A stretch of 64,000 nt of DNA, from assembly GCF_958298935.1 (NCBI RefSeq), contig NC_084943.1, positions 7,946,001 through 8,010,000 on the forward strand. Reading direction: 5' to 3'. This DNA comes from Phragmites australis. Taxonomy: Eukaryota; Streptophyta; Magnoliopsida; Poales; Poaceae. Shown here piece by piece: positions 22,938 to 36,005 of the stretch. The notes beneath the pieces are model-generated. The model was given only the letters and a program-made list of their open reading frames with translations. It was not told where the DNA came from and searched no databases. Position 1 is the first letter of the stretch; every line of letters begins with the position of its first letter. The position numbers and the translations under genes are program-made.

Positions 22938-23560
22938 TGTTTAGCAAATTGAATTTTCTCAATAATTGTTCATAATTAGAAAAAAAAGGTAGCATGAATG
23001 TCATTAAGTTCATTGAATTTCTTAAGCTCTTTTGATTATTTCTTAAGGACCCTTTGTTGCTCATTGATGAAATGAAAGATTTCATCATAGTAAGGAGAAT
23101 CCTCATTGGATTCATCATCACTTACATCGCTATCCATATCTTTGGCTATAAGGCATTTGTTAGATGACTTGCGCGATGACGACTTGTGTGATGAAAACCT
23201 TGAGGAAGAGCTTTTATTGAAGGGAGGATGGTGAAGTTTTCATCATTTGAGCTTGACTCTTCATTATCGCTCACCCATCTTCCTATGCTTGCGAATGCCT
23301 TGGCTCTTCCTTTTGTCTCCCTCTTGTTCTTGGTCTTCTTCTCCTTGATATGATCAATTGTGTTGATTAAATCTTCAATAGAGATAGGATGATAATCTTG
23401 GCATTGATCCTATTCATATTCTTTTGTATCTATGAGAAGAGCTTGGCTAACTTGGGATCAATTTCTTCATTGCTTGATGTGCTTTGATCATCCTCTTCAT
23501 AGCTCTCGTCATCTTGATTACCATCATCTTTGCTTGAGCTTGACTCTTGCTCTTATCTCA
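22938..23560 (-). mobile_element. SIRE/Maximus-type copia gag fragment
   Basis: This stretch aligns by eye with 31450-31990, sharing long words such as cattgaatttcttaag and ggattcatcat in the same order. Both are Ser/Asp/Glu-rich gag segments read on the minus strand. Many stops show decay. Neither LTR nor pol accompanies it. Confidence 0.65.
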
Positions 23561-23610
23561 ATGGCGTTAGAGAACATGATATTCTCTTAACGGCGCTGGG
23601 AAATCTAGAG

Positions 23611-26600
23611 CACCCAGGTCGAGTGCGAGGTGTATCAAGTTCCCAGGGCTAGAAATACGGCTTTCCCGAAGACCTCAAAATGTACAAGAAGAGAAAGAGG
23701 TCGGCTACAGTGGATGTGGATGCATTGACACATGATATCACCTAAAAAGTTTACACAAACATCATGCAAACGCTTGCAGCATAGGGAATAGAGATTACCA
23801 TCCCAGTGGAAACTAGCCCTGAAACTATTGGGAAGAGTAGCTGCGCCTCCAAGGAGGTGGATCAACAAGGAGCTGCTATCGTGACTAAAGCATATACTAT
23901 TGACCAACTAGAAGGGTCCATGCCCTACAGCTTTGTACTTAGGCCTGGCGGGTATCTCATCGAGGTTTCAAGGGGCCAGGTGCTTCCAGATGTCCGTACC
24001 TTACATACGGTCCCAATATGTACTGGCTATGATGTGGTTACGGTGGACATGGTACATAGCAATGTCCCAGATCATGTGTTGGAGCTCCCCGAATGATGAA
24101 GTCACAACTTTGGGTGAAGCTCTTCTGCAAAGGATAATGGAAGAGGGGCGAAATGGTGGTCTCCAGTGCATCCCAGTCTGGAAGCATCCCAGTCTGGACC
24201 AAGGTTCCATTTACCGACCGGAGCTCGGTTACCGAGCTCCGGCGGTAACCGAAAATGCGCGATAACCGCGGTTACCGGTCAAAAATTCAAAAAAATTCGG
24301 AGAAAATTCATTTGGCAAAATTTGAATTTTGGAAAAAAAATTGCGATTTTAGCTATTCGGTAACCGCTCGGTTTTGGTCGGTTACCGAGCGGTTTGGGTC
24401 GGTTACCGAGCGGTTTTCTCGCATTTTTGAATTGGTCTGTTACCGAGCGGTTTGGGTTGGTAACCGCTCGGTTTTCTCGATTTATCGAATTTCAGCGCAG
24501 TTCAACAAAAAACCCAAAAAAGGGCTCAACCTTGTAAAATCAATAACTAATTCATCTGAGCTTCAAATCAAGTGAAACAAATTTTTTTGGCTTCCTTGTA
24601 ACATGATCTACATGATAAAAGTATTTATACTCATAAAAAAGTTCAAAATGTTTTGTGAGAAATTGTATTTGTTAACCAAGTTAAATGCATAGTTTACTCT
24701 TTGCTAATCCAAAAATCATGAAACTAATTTTGTTAGTCTTCTTACATGATCCTATGTCTTTTAAAAATACATGAACTCATAAATTAGTTATTGTAACATG
24801 CATGATTGTGTAAATATGTTGCGACTAGATTAATTCATAACTGACCCATCACACCTCAAAAATTAGTGAAACCACTTTCATTAGCTTATTTATAGTATGA
24901 TTTACGTAGAAAAAATAATAGTAGACATGAAAATGTTAATTACAGTGCTGTTTCTTAACATATTCACTTTATGCTTGTAAACTTTGTAAAAATCATAGAG
25001 AATTTAATAAAACTCTAAATAAAGTGAAATCAATTTTAAAGATTCTCTTAAAATACATTTTATACAAGAAAAATATGTGTTTGCATGTTACACTTTTCCT
25101 TAACGTGAGTTAATAACTGAGCCGCACGTTTCAATTTTTTTCATTTTTTTCAAACTTTCTTCCTATAGAATATGATGCAAACGACATTATTTTTGAAAAC
25201 GTTTTTCACATAAGGTCTTAGAATTGTGTCTAGTTTTTTTTAAGATTTTTTTTTAATTTTTTTTAATTTTTTTATTTTTTCGAAATTTTTAAATTCAAAT
25301 TTCGGTTACCGTTCGGTTTCTGAAACCGGACCGGACCGAGAAGGTCGGTAACCGCGATTTTTGGGCGGTTACAGACGGTTTTTTGAACCCTGGTCTGGAC
25401 GAGCTTCAAGTGCACCACCACCGTTTCCCTCAGTTCCAAAGAAGGCAGCTTTAGTGCCTTCTCCTCCTCCAGGGAAGCTGACTTCACTATCTTCTCCTCC
25501 ACATCCAGCAGTTTGCTTCCAGCTCCAATATCATCTCCCCCAAATAGCCCAAAGAAGAAGGAAAAGGAGGCCAAAAAGAAAGGCTCCAAGAAGCACATGC
25601 TGAAGAGGTCGAAGGATATTGTACCGACGAAGAAGTCTACAGACATTGGAGCAGTGTGAACTAGTGCCCAAACAAAATTCAAATATGGGAAGCCCTTGCT
25701 GACGATAGATGACCTAACAAGAGCAGGAGAAGCATATGTCGACCTGCATAATTACTACATAAAAATTTTCATAGACACCAATGCTCAAGCTATAATCGTA
25801 CAATACAAACAGCGCCACTTCTTAAAACATGATAGCTATTTCCTTGTGGGTTTCAATAACTTATACGACCTCTTCAACCTTGATGCCATGGACGTATCAT
25901 TATTACAGATCTTCCCATTGTAAGTCTTTCGAAACTGGACATTCATTAATTAATACCAGTAGTTCTTGAATCTAACTATATTCTTATCGGTAGGCACTTG
26001 ATAAAAGAAACAAGGAAGAACAAGGAGCCCCTCGGATTTCTTGACCCTAAGCCCATTACAATCTCGGTAATCTAACTTCGCCCTGACTATGCTGTGGACT
26101 ATGCGGCCAATGCAATGCAACAATATTCTAAAATGGACTAACTATTAGGCGCTCACAACACCAGTGGTCATTAGATCTTACTAGTCATTTGCCTCAAGTG
26201 GAACTTGGTGTGATACCTTGACTCATGAATACCAGTAGGACCAAAAAGCAAACCTAGAGAGTGTGATTATAGTGTTGTAAAAGGACTTCTCGATATGTAA
26301 GTTCTATCTGACTTAGTTTATATATTTAACTTTTCTAACATTCAAATGTTCTCTAATCGATCTCTCTTTATGCAGGGCTTTTGACAAACACCTTCAAGCT
26401 GATCCTAACTACAACACGATAGATGTCCACAGACTGATACACAAGACCGGGTTCGCAGTAAGTGCTACCAAACAAATGTACCTTCAAGCTTTTTTCCTTT
26501 CGATCTAAACGTAAATTTTCTTTTCCGCAGTACCACCAACAACCACTGGACAACACCAGCAGATTCTATGTTGAATGGAACATGCTCCTCATGCTCCAAT

Positions 26601-26640
26601 CAAAGGATATCAAATCCCCCAATGTAACTTCAATATAAGA
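23611..26640 (+). pseudogene. CACTA-associated gene with Ulp1-like protease tail, interrupted
   Basis: The plus strand shows EHPGRVRGVSS near 23615, MYKKRKRSATVDVDAL near 23678, and KAYTIDQLEGSMPYSF in the open frame 23806-24096. It resumes after a hAT insertion with a Pro/Lys-rich linker and LTIDDLTRAGEAYVDLHNYY (25696-25923). Likely introns follow (donor gtaagtctt at 25921). The last parts read KWNLV then YLDS, AFDKHLQADPNYN, IHKTGFA and YHQQPLDNTSRFYVEWNM. That is the layout of the Ulp1 (C48) domain found in the second gene of many grass CACTA elements. The Asn-x-x-Cys-Gly stretch expected for the catalytic Cys reads Asn-Thr-Ser-Arg here, so the protease is dead. Confidence 0.6.
24200..25392. 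mobile_element. hAT-type non-autonomous element (MITE-like)
   Basis: The element starts caaggttcc and ends gaaccctg and is flanked by a perfect 8-bp repeat, gtctggac (24192-24199 and 25393-25400), the duplication size of hAT transposases. The left 280 bp hold repeated ggttaccgagcggttt units in both orientations; the right end has the inverted ggttaccg words. The middle is A+T-rich without coding frames. It splits the CACTA-associated gene. Confidence 0.88.
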
Positions 26641-27950
26641 TTATTCTATACTAATTTCAGTAATTAATCTCAATACCACTTCAGGATTGACTGCTATCAC
26701 GTAACTAAAAATGATGTAAAAAAGATTCGTTTGTCCGATTGCCCTCAAATTTTTACTATAGAAACCAGACAATCATGACAAACTCTAACAAGATTCAAGT
26801 CAATCGGATCTATTGATATAGAATTATGAAATTTGCAAGTAGACTATGACATATGTGATAAAAATAGATTAAACACTAAATTAGCAATTATGAAATTACA
26901 AAAATTCTACCAACCAAACTTTTCAGGATGTTACATTGATGCTCCATAATTATTTTGGATAGATCAAGCCAATGCAAATTGCAACAACTAAAAATTCCAC
27001 CAAAAATCAACATAGAACAATAAAATGAAAAACACGGAGAATGAACGAAAATACCGATTATCAACTTACTAAATTTGATCTTTATTACATGTATAAGTTT
27101 ACAAGATGCATCTCAAAGCATCCTACAAGATTCTCCACTGATTCTAATAACCTAGATTAGTTTCTCTCTAATCACTATTCTCTTTAGTGTTCTGTCTGTT
27201 AGCTGCAGATCGGTTCTGTCGCACAGCACCAAATCGATCGGCATAGTACGCATTATATCGCCAACTGACCACAGCGCACCAATACCAAAACAAACTTTGT
27301 TTCGGCCTCGAACTGACTGGGCGTCGCGCGCCACTGTATCCAAGCCGACTGGGCCTCGCCTTGCTCCACACGTTGAAGCCACCTGGGGCACCAACCGAAC
27401 CAGTCGAGCAACATAACCAATCGCTGCACGGTCCTCCAAGCATTGTCACACGCCCATGCATTCACATGTACACGGCTTGTCCTTTTTTTATTCAATCAAT
27501 GCATGCTGCAACTAGCTCAACAATGCATGACATCGATCCACGTACTATGCAAATTAGCAAACCGCCATGCATACTTTACGCTATATGTAGTGTGACGCAA
27601 TTCTCATATCATAAATTGTACAACTCTCATATATATTTTATAATGCAATCCATCTTTACTTATAGCTCGTATATCTTTCGTGCACATCTCATAGTGGGAT
27701 CATCTTCATGTATATTATTTCTTAGTCTAAACATCCCGTGTGACCTTTTGATTGCCTTGACCTCAGTTCCTCCATAAATCTAGTCTTTATCCCTATCACC
27801 GATCATATTCATTCTCAGGACAACACATAGACATAAACAAAATAAATAACCAATTTCAAGTACAAGTTCTCACAAATTTGACTCACATCAAATTTGTACA
27901 CACTATTGCTATGATCACTACTATATAAATAGTCTTATTTACCGCCTCAT
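26641..27950. other. unassigned repeat-like DNA
   Basis: A+T-rich sequence (26690-27150) leads to a more GC-rich block (27180-27480) and back to A+T-rich. Frames of 60-140 codons exist on both strands but none has recognisable content. The look is that of an LTR or leader of a retroelement. Just before 27975 the word cactaccaga (27951) could be a CACTA terminus cut by the LTR. Confidence 0.35.
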
Positions 27951-27974
27951 CACTACCAGATCAATTAAAACCGG

Positions 27975-29514
27975 TGAAAGATTCGGTGACGTCTTAAGAG
28001 GAAGAGGGGTGAATTAGAACACTTAAAACTATTTAGCTCTAAAAACTTCATAAGATAAATCTATATCGATTTCTATTTAAATATACTCTAGATTCATCTA
28101 GTGTGTCTACTCTACCATTCAAAAGGTTTGTAACCTATAACTAACCCTAGCAAACTACTCTAGGAAGGTAAACAAGCAAGGGTAGATTGCAAGTAGTAAA
28201 TGCAGAAATGTAAAGAAGATAGAGAAAGCAAACTCGGAACAAGAGCTTTTTATCATGTGGTATTGATTGCATAAACATCACCTCTAGTCCATGTTAGAAC
28301 AGCTAGCTAGGCTATAGCTCCCGGATGGTACCCGATCAAGACCATTGAGCCACCTAGGTCTCAAGTAGGTTGAGTCACCAGGCCATCAAAGTAAGGCATC
28401 AATACAAGCCTCTCTACTGATCACTTGTTGCCGCCTTCACTTCGAAGCTTGAGCCACCAAGGCAAGAGTCTCTGCGTCCCTATACAAGCGCCTTGCCACG
28501 GCTCCACACCAAGTCAGAGGGTCAACAAGTATGAGCTACCAAGCCTCACGGTGTCAACGAGTCACCAAGAATCTAAGGTACAAGCGTACCATTTGGTACA
28601 ATGTAGGATCACTCTTTGATCCCTTCTCTAGACAGCAACGCCTAGCAACAACTCTCTCTAGGCCTATTACCACTTGTGCTTAATTGTCTTAGATGAACGC
28701 TTTTAGTATTTTGGTGGCTTGAATGTTTTCTCAAGTGTCTATGAGCTTTCCTGGACTACATACCATTCAAATGGCTGAGTGGGGGGTATTTATAGTCTCA
28801 AACTCGTGCACTAGCTGTTGCTCCAATGGTCATAAAAGACTATGAACACCGGATGATCCAATGTTAACAACAGTACAAATATCGGACCATCCGGTGTGTA
28901 AAACAGTAGAAACTAGCCGTTGGAACTCTACTTTCAATTTTGTGAACACTAGAGTATTTTCTTTGTGAGCACCAAAGCATTTTGGAATACCGGATTATCT
29001 GGCATGCATACGGTGTCAACCGTGCCATTTTGGAGCCCCTCTGGGAAATAGTCCGATGTGTTCATTTTTTGAATACGCGAACATCTAGTGTGTATTAGAC
29101 TCTACTGCATACTTTTTATGAACATCAGAGTATTTTTGTTTGTGAACACTAGAGCATTTTTGTGACACCATAACATCCAAAATGTGTTAGACTCCACAAC
29201 AAATATTTTGTGAACATCAGAGTATTTTTTTTCTTTGTGAACACAAGAGCTTTTTATTTGTGAGCACTGGATTATCCGGCGGGTATAATTTCAGTAGAAC
29301 AACAATATGTATTTTTGGGCATAATATTTCGCTCTAAACTCTGATTTTGATGATCTTAGACTCTATAGAAAGCTTATGAAGATCTCTAAATGATTGTACA
29401 TAAATTCATCCCATTTGATCACATCAAAATTAATTGAACAAGTTTAATTCATTCTTCTTTTTGTCCTGGCTTCGGTGACTTCTCTTTTGTTTCACCTATG
29501 AAAGGCCATGTTCA
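27975..29514 (-). repeat. 3' LTR of the pol-less SIRE-type element
   Basis: It starts tgaaagattcggtg and ends ccatgttca, next to the tract read on the minus strand as caccaaaaatagagaggtt. Its left end matches the start of the LTR at 47028 (tgaaa, then gggtgaatta-type words). Several near-palindromic ccggattatccgg words occur inside (28850-29290). Confidence 0.65.
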
Positions 29515-30810
29515 CTATAACCTCTCTATTTTTGGTGATTGATACACAACCAAAGCAAGAGCCAAATACTAAAATATACTAATTAAAAATAAAATATAAA
29601 TGGCACAAGGCCTTACCTACTTGCTTGGATGTATGGTAAGAACAAACAATGATAACAATTGTAAGAGAAAGATCATATCTTTGTCATACATTGTTCTTAC
29701 CTTCGTTTTGTCCCCTTTTGTTGTGGCCACCATGGAGACAATTCGCTGCCTATTGCCACTATCTCTCTTGATCGACTTATACAAGAGCTCCTTCATTTTA
29801 TCCCCATTTTGTCAATATTGACGTCCCTAGGCATTTTGCTTCCTTACTTGTTCTTCCTCTAGGTATGCTATCTTGCTTTGGTCACTAAACTTCTTCCCCT
29901 TTATCAACAATCTGAAAAATGCTACAAACACATGTTGACTTCAAATAAAAATGTTAGAGCAAATGGGAGAGAGATTCATAAATTATGATCCAATAAGATG
30001 ATACAACTTGTAGAAATGGATATAGATCACAATTCATGAAACTCACAAAATATGGTGTACATTCCCCCTGTGTGTGTGCATATAATTATACCCACTTATA
30101 ATAAGCCACTTGTAGGTATGAGACAATACTTGCACACTAAATAATATATTAAGATTGGAGGTTTAAGCCATATTATACATGGATGTAGCTTAAATGTACA
30201 AATAATTTGACAATGATACCAATTGAAGCCTTTAAGCATTGCATACCTCTTGGGACTTGTAGGTTATTTCATAAGACAACAGAAGATATGACTTGCAACA
30301 CATATTAGTCTCAAAATCACAACACATAGAATATGCTCCCCCTAAATATGTGCATACAAGTGTTGAATACTTTTGAGAGACATGCACTTGCCATTGATAA
30401 CAATGGGGAATTTAACCTATATATTGGACTCATGGCACATAAATAAAAGACTTGAAAACAAGTGCCTTGAAAAGAACCTAGAACTAATAAACTATGTAGA
30501 TTGCTCATGGGTTACAGAGAAACACAAGCAATCTACCATATAAAAAACTTATACTAGGCATTACAGAGAAATAAAATATGCATATGCAATCCTAGACAAG
30601 GCAAAGATACTAGATGCAAAACAAATACATGAACAAAAATCTAGCTACCATTACCTATTAACCTTTGGATGGAAGATTTGGGTATATGATGATCAAGATC
30701 TTCATCAATGCATTAAATCTTGTATACTTGACTTCTTTACTTGAACTTCACTTTATCTTGTGGGTTAAGTCTCTAAATCCCTCGAGTCAACCCATGGACT
30801 TCAAGTCTTC

Positions 30811-31769
30811 TTAGTAACCCAAATCAATTAAGGCCTTTTCATGTTGGTGATGACTTCCTTGAACCCAAATGGATTGGTTCCGCCGCCAATCCTTTCTCCC
30901 AACCATGTGTGCAATCACTTTGCCATTGTCATTTTTCTTGAGCTTGTACTGGTTGCTCTTAGTCTTGATCTTGTAGTTGAGCTTGGTATAGATGTTGGAG
31001 GTCTTATTTGAGAGATTCATCACCTTTTTGTTCTCCTTAGTATACTTCTTGACTTGCTTGCATTGGAAGGACTTGTGGCATTCTTGATGACACTTGAAAC
31101 ATATCATGGTGGACCCCTCTACAAGCTTGTTCACCATGTTGTCATGGTATTTTGAGGAGGTTGTACATGATTCTTTCCATTTAATCTTGCTAAGTTCTTC
31201 TTGACTTCTCTACTTCTTGCTTGAGCTCATCATTTTCTTGTACAATAAGATTGTTACAAGATTCTACAATAACATTCCTAATATATGTCTCATTGCAAAG
31301 TGGTGAGCTAGATAGATCAAATCATCACAAGAAATAGAAGCACCTACCTTAGGATTGAAACTAAGGAGAGAGGTAGATTGCTTCAAAGAGGCCTTAGGCT
31401 GAGATTCAATACCCTCAAGTTTTGACTTAAGCTCTTCATGCTCCTTGTTTAGCCATTTAAATTTGCTCAATAATTATTTATAGTTAGTAACAAAGGAAGC
31501 ATTAATGTCATTAAGAGCATTGAATTTCTTAAGTTCTTTAGCTTATTCTTTAAGGCCCTTTGTTTCTCATTGATCAAATCAAGAAGTTCTTCTTGAGAGG
31601 GTGAATCATCATCGGATTCATCATTAATTACATTGCTTCCCATACTTTTGGCCATAAGGTACTTGTGTGATGACGAATTACGTGATGACGACCTTGAGGA
31701 AGAGCTTCTCTTGGAGGAGTGGATGGAGAAGCTCACATCACTTGAGCTTGAATCTTCATCTTCACTCAC
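30811..31769 (-). pseudogene. gag: SIRE-type gag with zinc knuckle, broken
   Basis: The upstream frame (31769-31467) is a Ser/Glu/Asp-rich stretch with a run of Ser and Arg-Ser pairs. The next (31470-31264) is Lys/Glu-rich. The last (31137-30811) has CFKCHQECHKSFQC, a C-x2-C-x4-H-x4-C knuckle that binds the RNA genome, followed by a Lys-rich tail. Stops and frame changes separate the pieces. The same type of gag recurs at 22938 and 55862-56470. Confidence 0.7.
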
Positions 31770-32019
31770 CCATCTTCCTATGGTTGTGAATGCTTTGCTC
31801 GTTCACCTTGTCTCCCTCTTGTTCTTGTTCTTCTTCTTGTTCTTGATATGATCAATTATGTTGACCAAGTCTTTCAAGGAGATTGGATGATTAACCTTAG
31901 AGTTAATCCTCTTGATGTCATTCTCTAATCTTGAGATGAGGTTGGTGATCTTGGGATCCATTTCAGGATATAGTTGATTACAAAGAATATGATAGTGTTC
32001 CTAGATTGTTTCAACTTGC

Positions 32020-32600
32020 ATGTTTGGCAGAAAAAGAATTGTAGGGACAAAAATAGAGGCCAAGGATCAATTTTGGAAGCATGACAACTTCAAAATTAAC
32101 ACCGAAACAAGTCAAAATAGCCTCACGTTCAGCTACACGGTCCACTGCCCCCTTCTCGAGGAGGGCGCATTCAGCAGTACCTTCAACACCATCACATGCT
32201 CCTGAGGTAAGTAAATCCGTAACTGTGCAGGGTCTAGCCAAGAGTTCTTCTTCGGTTGCTTCTACAGGCCGATTGACCGGGATTCTATGCCATCGATGCA
32301 AGGGAATGGGCCACATCATGAAGGATTGCCCAAGTTAGCGAGCGTACATTGTAACAAAAGACCCTGGATATGTAAGTGCTAGTGATGTTAAATATGAATA
32401 TGCCCTTACAACTAACTATGCAGGTGACAAGGATGGACATGAGACGGATATCGATTATGAGGAAGTGTTCAATACCACTGCCACAGAGGATTATTAGACC
32501 CAATTCAAAATCTCTTTCAACACATGTGGGAGCAGATGGAACAAAACCCCAGAAAAACCGACACACGTCCCTAATAGGCATGCGTAGTTTCCAAATGTCA
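32020..32600 (+). pseudogene. gag: gypsy gag fragment with zinc knuckle
   Basis: The open frame 32081-32338 ends in CHRCKGMGHIMKDCPS, a retroviral-type knuckle (C-x2-C-x4-H-x4-C), then a stop. The same frame continues with RAYIVTKDPGYVSAS and an acidic stretch, as in chromovirus gag C-termini. Both flanks change character, so this is an isolated fragment on the plus strand, opposite to the SIRE gag beside it. Confidence 0.65.
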
Positions 32601-32632
32601 TCATGATCTTTTGCTAGGAAAGATTCTCTTCA

Positions 32633-33720
32633 CCACTACGTGAAATTTCTACCGCAATGGTTCAAATTTTAAAAACCGTCAAGCCAGGAGTCAGTTCTCC
32701 CCATCCTTTTTGGTATCCCGAAAAGTTGGGACGATATTTCTCGGTTGATCCGGAATCTCTACTCAAATGAAGTACTTACTCGAAGGCTTACGTAGCTACC
32801 CGGAGGTGTCTAAAATCCCGATTAGATGACCCAAAGACTTTCGGATGTCCGTCTAGATGTGCATCCTATCCAGAGATCCGAATTATCACTCGAAGAAATA
32901 TCCTAACAAGATGTTTCCCTTGGCTGGGCTAAGTTTCTGATCGGTCGTAGCCTCACTTCACATATTAATGGGGGGCTTGATGATGAGTAATATAAAAGTA
33001 TTGTATATGATTGTCCTATAAGTGTACGAATACTCTAGGGTTTCTTGTATTATTGGAGTATACGAGTGTATAGGGGAAAGAGCCCCTGCACGTATAGAAA
33101 CTACCCACATGTGCCAGAATATTCCTTAAACAAGAAAATATATCTCTAAATTTAAAGATAACAGAATCCTACTTGGAAAAGAGTTCGGAGGCTGCGTTAT
33201 AACCCCTATATATATACTGAGCCGGAGGGCTTTGCAAAGGACAAGAGACGACAAGCTAGAAACAACTTGCAATAGACCAAGAACCTTATGCAATCGCAAT
33301 CTATATTTACATCTCTCCGATACTACGCACAAGGAGTATTATACTAGGTGTATATCCTATATAGGCTAGCCAAGACCCCTTCCCCCGGTTGTAATCTCTC
33401 TCGAAGATAAATATAAGAACACATGATATAGGGCTATTACCCTTTTAGCGGTCTGAATCTGTATAAATTTCTTTCTTCTGGTGCTCAATTCAGCAAGAGA
33501 AAGTATCTCATACTTTAATCATGTATTCGTAAGATCGACGGTTTACTAATCGTCGACAATAATCTTTAAGTGTGTGCCATGGGTCAGTTTAGAATTAGCT
33601 ATATGTTTTCACATTTTCCTACACACAATTTAAGATAATTTGAGAGCTTACTAATCTCTAACAGAACTACAAGCGAGAAACGTGATTTACATCGCAGTGT
33701 CCTCCTGAAGAACAAACTTG
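32633..33720 (+). repeat. LTR-like sequence, unassigned
   Basis: The region has a promoter-like cccctatatatatactg (near 33203), then a leader-like stretch and ttataagaacac-type words. Next come gtataaatttctttc (33461) and a terminal part, the usual texture of a gypsy LTR. At 32633 a cactacgtgaaattt word could be another element end. No paired repeat was found, so the boundaries are uncertain. Confidence 0.4.
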
Positions 33721-35010
33721 GGTTTGGTATCCAGAAGACAAACTACAAGGCATGATGAGAATCCTTGTATGTATTCTTTGTTGGAATTTAACGGGTAAAT
33801 TTCCCTTTAATTCGTTTGAAATTGAGTTAAATTTGAATGGAAAGAAATTTCAGCAAATGGAATAGAAATAGTAAGACGAAAAGGAGAGGAGGTGGTTGTT
33901 GGGCCGCTGCAAGGCCTGATCAACCGATCAGCCCAACCCAGTTTGTGCCTGATCCCATCTGCAACTCGCGCACCCCTCCATCTCCGCTCCTCTGATCTCC
34001 TCCACTACGGCGTGATCGCCCGCCTCAGGTCGCCCGTGTCCGCCCTGCTGCTCCACTCCCTTGCGCGTGGCTGTTGGTGTCGGTCCATGCGGATTGGTGC
34101 CCGGCAGCTCGGGTGCGGCGGCGGTTGGTGAATCCGACTACGGCCTGGTTGTGAATTGCTTCGGCGTTCCCGATCCAGGCCTCGTCTTTGCTTGCGCCGT
34201 TTCGGTGCTTGCCTATTGGCCGGCGACCGTGTGTGCGGTTATTGGACCCGTTGTGGTCCTATGGTGGTGTTGGCGTCGTGTGTGGTGTGCACCCACGGTG
34301 GTGGTGTTGGTATGGCTGAGCTCGTGCTCAGCGTGCTGTCGTTGTGCCCTTCGCAGTGCGGCTAGTCGGCATTCAATGACTTGGACAGGGCCCTGTCCTT
34401 GGGCCTCTTCTCTGTAGTGGCAACCCCTGCTTCTCTTGTCCTGCTTCCATGTGTTGCTTTCTCGTTTAATTATTGCAATATGCTATAATAGCGCCTATTT
34501 CATTAGTGTAGTGTTATTGGGAGTGATTGCATGACAAGGTGGGATTTGAGACCCTCGATGAGCTAAGAGAGATCAACGTGTGACAGTTTAGGTTAATTCT
34601 AGGCTTTGGTATTGTTATTTTGATTTTCTGATAATTTGATTGCTTAGATTATTTGTTTATTCCTGTTGGCATATTATTGATGAGGAATATATAATTAATA
34701 ATTTAAGGTATTACTAGAAATATGGTATATTTTAAAGATAGAAATATGGTTAGTTGTCGAAACATCATTTGCAAATGTCAAGTTAGACCATTCTTATATC
34801 ATATAGTTTAAGAATCTCATCCAAGGTTTCTTCCAAGAATACCTTGCGAATGAAAGTACGTTACACTGAAGGGATGCCTAAATCCATTTATTTCAGTTGC
34901 AACTTTAGAAAATGATTTATTTTTTTGGCGATGGGGTGCACATGGGGAGAAACGAGTTCCATGCACTCCGCTGGTTATGGATAAAGCGAGAGCAACAGGT
35001 CACAAACACA
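33721..35010. other. intergenic DNA with a GC-rich island, no recognised gene
   Basis: The block 33890-34440 is markedly GC-rich against A+T-rich surroundings and is open in more than one frame for 60-118 codons. The products are rich in Val, Cys, Ser and Arg and match nothing I know. The rest is A+T-rich without features. The island may be a gene-start remnant or LTR piece. Confidence 0.35.
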
Positions 35011-35015
35011 ACCAC

Positions 35016-35567
35016 CGTTGAAAAATAAGGCACACTTAGGTTTAATTTAATCCATAAATAATCATAAGAAAAACTGATAAACTGATATAATCATATCATC
35101 ATAGCATAATCTAGATATGTGTACGAAAGCACAATATATGACTAGATCTACTATACTCAAAATTAGGAATCGTAGGAAATAAAGTACGAGTAACATGATT
35201 TTTACGTACTGATCTGTGGTGTGGAGTTTGCTGAAGATGATGGTTGCACTATGTTGACAGCACGAGCGATATTACTGATGATGTGTTGAATTTATTGACG
35301 ATGACAATGAGCTATGCCCAAGCGACTAGAAAGACGAGCCGTGGAGAAGAACTTGAGCAGTTGCGCAGAGCAATTCCCAAAAACCTTATTCGCCCTCTCC
35401 CGGTGCAAGATCTCAAAAGCGAGGGTTTCGGAGACCTGCTCTCCCGTTCGTCGTGCACACCAACACCAGGATGGAATAGACTATAGCGGCAGCACAAGTG
35501 AGAGAGAAAGAGGCAAAACCCTAACTCTTTAAAGACTCACGTAATGAGAGTGTTCCCGATTTTAGGG

Positions 35568-35632
<65 letters not shown>

Positions 35633-36005
35633 ACACCTATTCTATACTCCTAGGAGTATGTACTCCCACATGCAATATACCACCTAAACAAACACTTTAT
35701 ACTCTTTTATCATTTTTAGTATACTCTAATACTAATTCTAAGATACTCCAATATGAGTTGTATGAAAAAAAATTCAATGTTAGCCTTTCATTTTTGCTAT
35801 ATACTCTTTTTTATACATAAAAGAAGTATATACGCAAATTATGATAAAAATCATGGAATTTCATAAAAAATTTCGTGGGATTTGTATTGTAGTATCTTGT
35901 AATTACTAATGAAGTATATTTAAAGTGATAAAGAAGTATAACACACGTGTAAAAGTGGTATATGAGAGGTGGGAGTACATACACCCAGGAGTACATACTA
36001 GTTTT

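Larger units (their letters stand above)
27975..31995 (-). mobile_element. SIRE/Maximus-type copia element lacking pol and the 5' LTR
   Basis: On the minus strand, gag debris (31990-30811) is followed by a post-pol 3' region (about 30700-29590), a polypurine tract (29515-29540) and a 3' LTR (27975-29514). Integrase, RT and RNase H are absent, so an internal deletion near 30550-30800 removed pol. The right end stops abruptly at about 31995 inside gag, with no primer-binding site or 5' LTR. Confidence 0.7.

Noticed and set aside
28850..29300. Regularly recurring ccggattatccgg-like words, considered as a CRISPR-like array.
   Set aside because: Spacing is irregular, copies are imperfect, and they lie in a plant LTR; dispersed LTR dyads are the better reading.
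30205..30235. The word gataccaattg, like the primer-binding site at 57361.
   Set aside because: It lacks the agagcc part, lies in the post-pol region of a SIRE-type element with gag to its right, and no LTR starts next to it.
32633..32660. A cactacgtgaaattt word as a CACTA terminus.
   Set aside because: No subterminal repeats or partner end were seen; a single short word is not enough.
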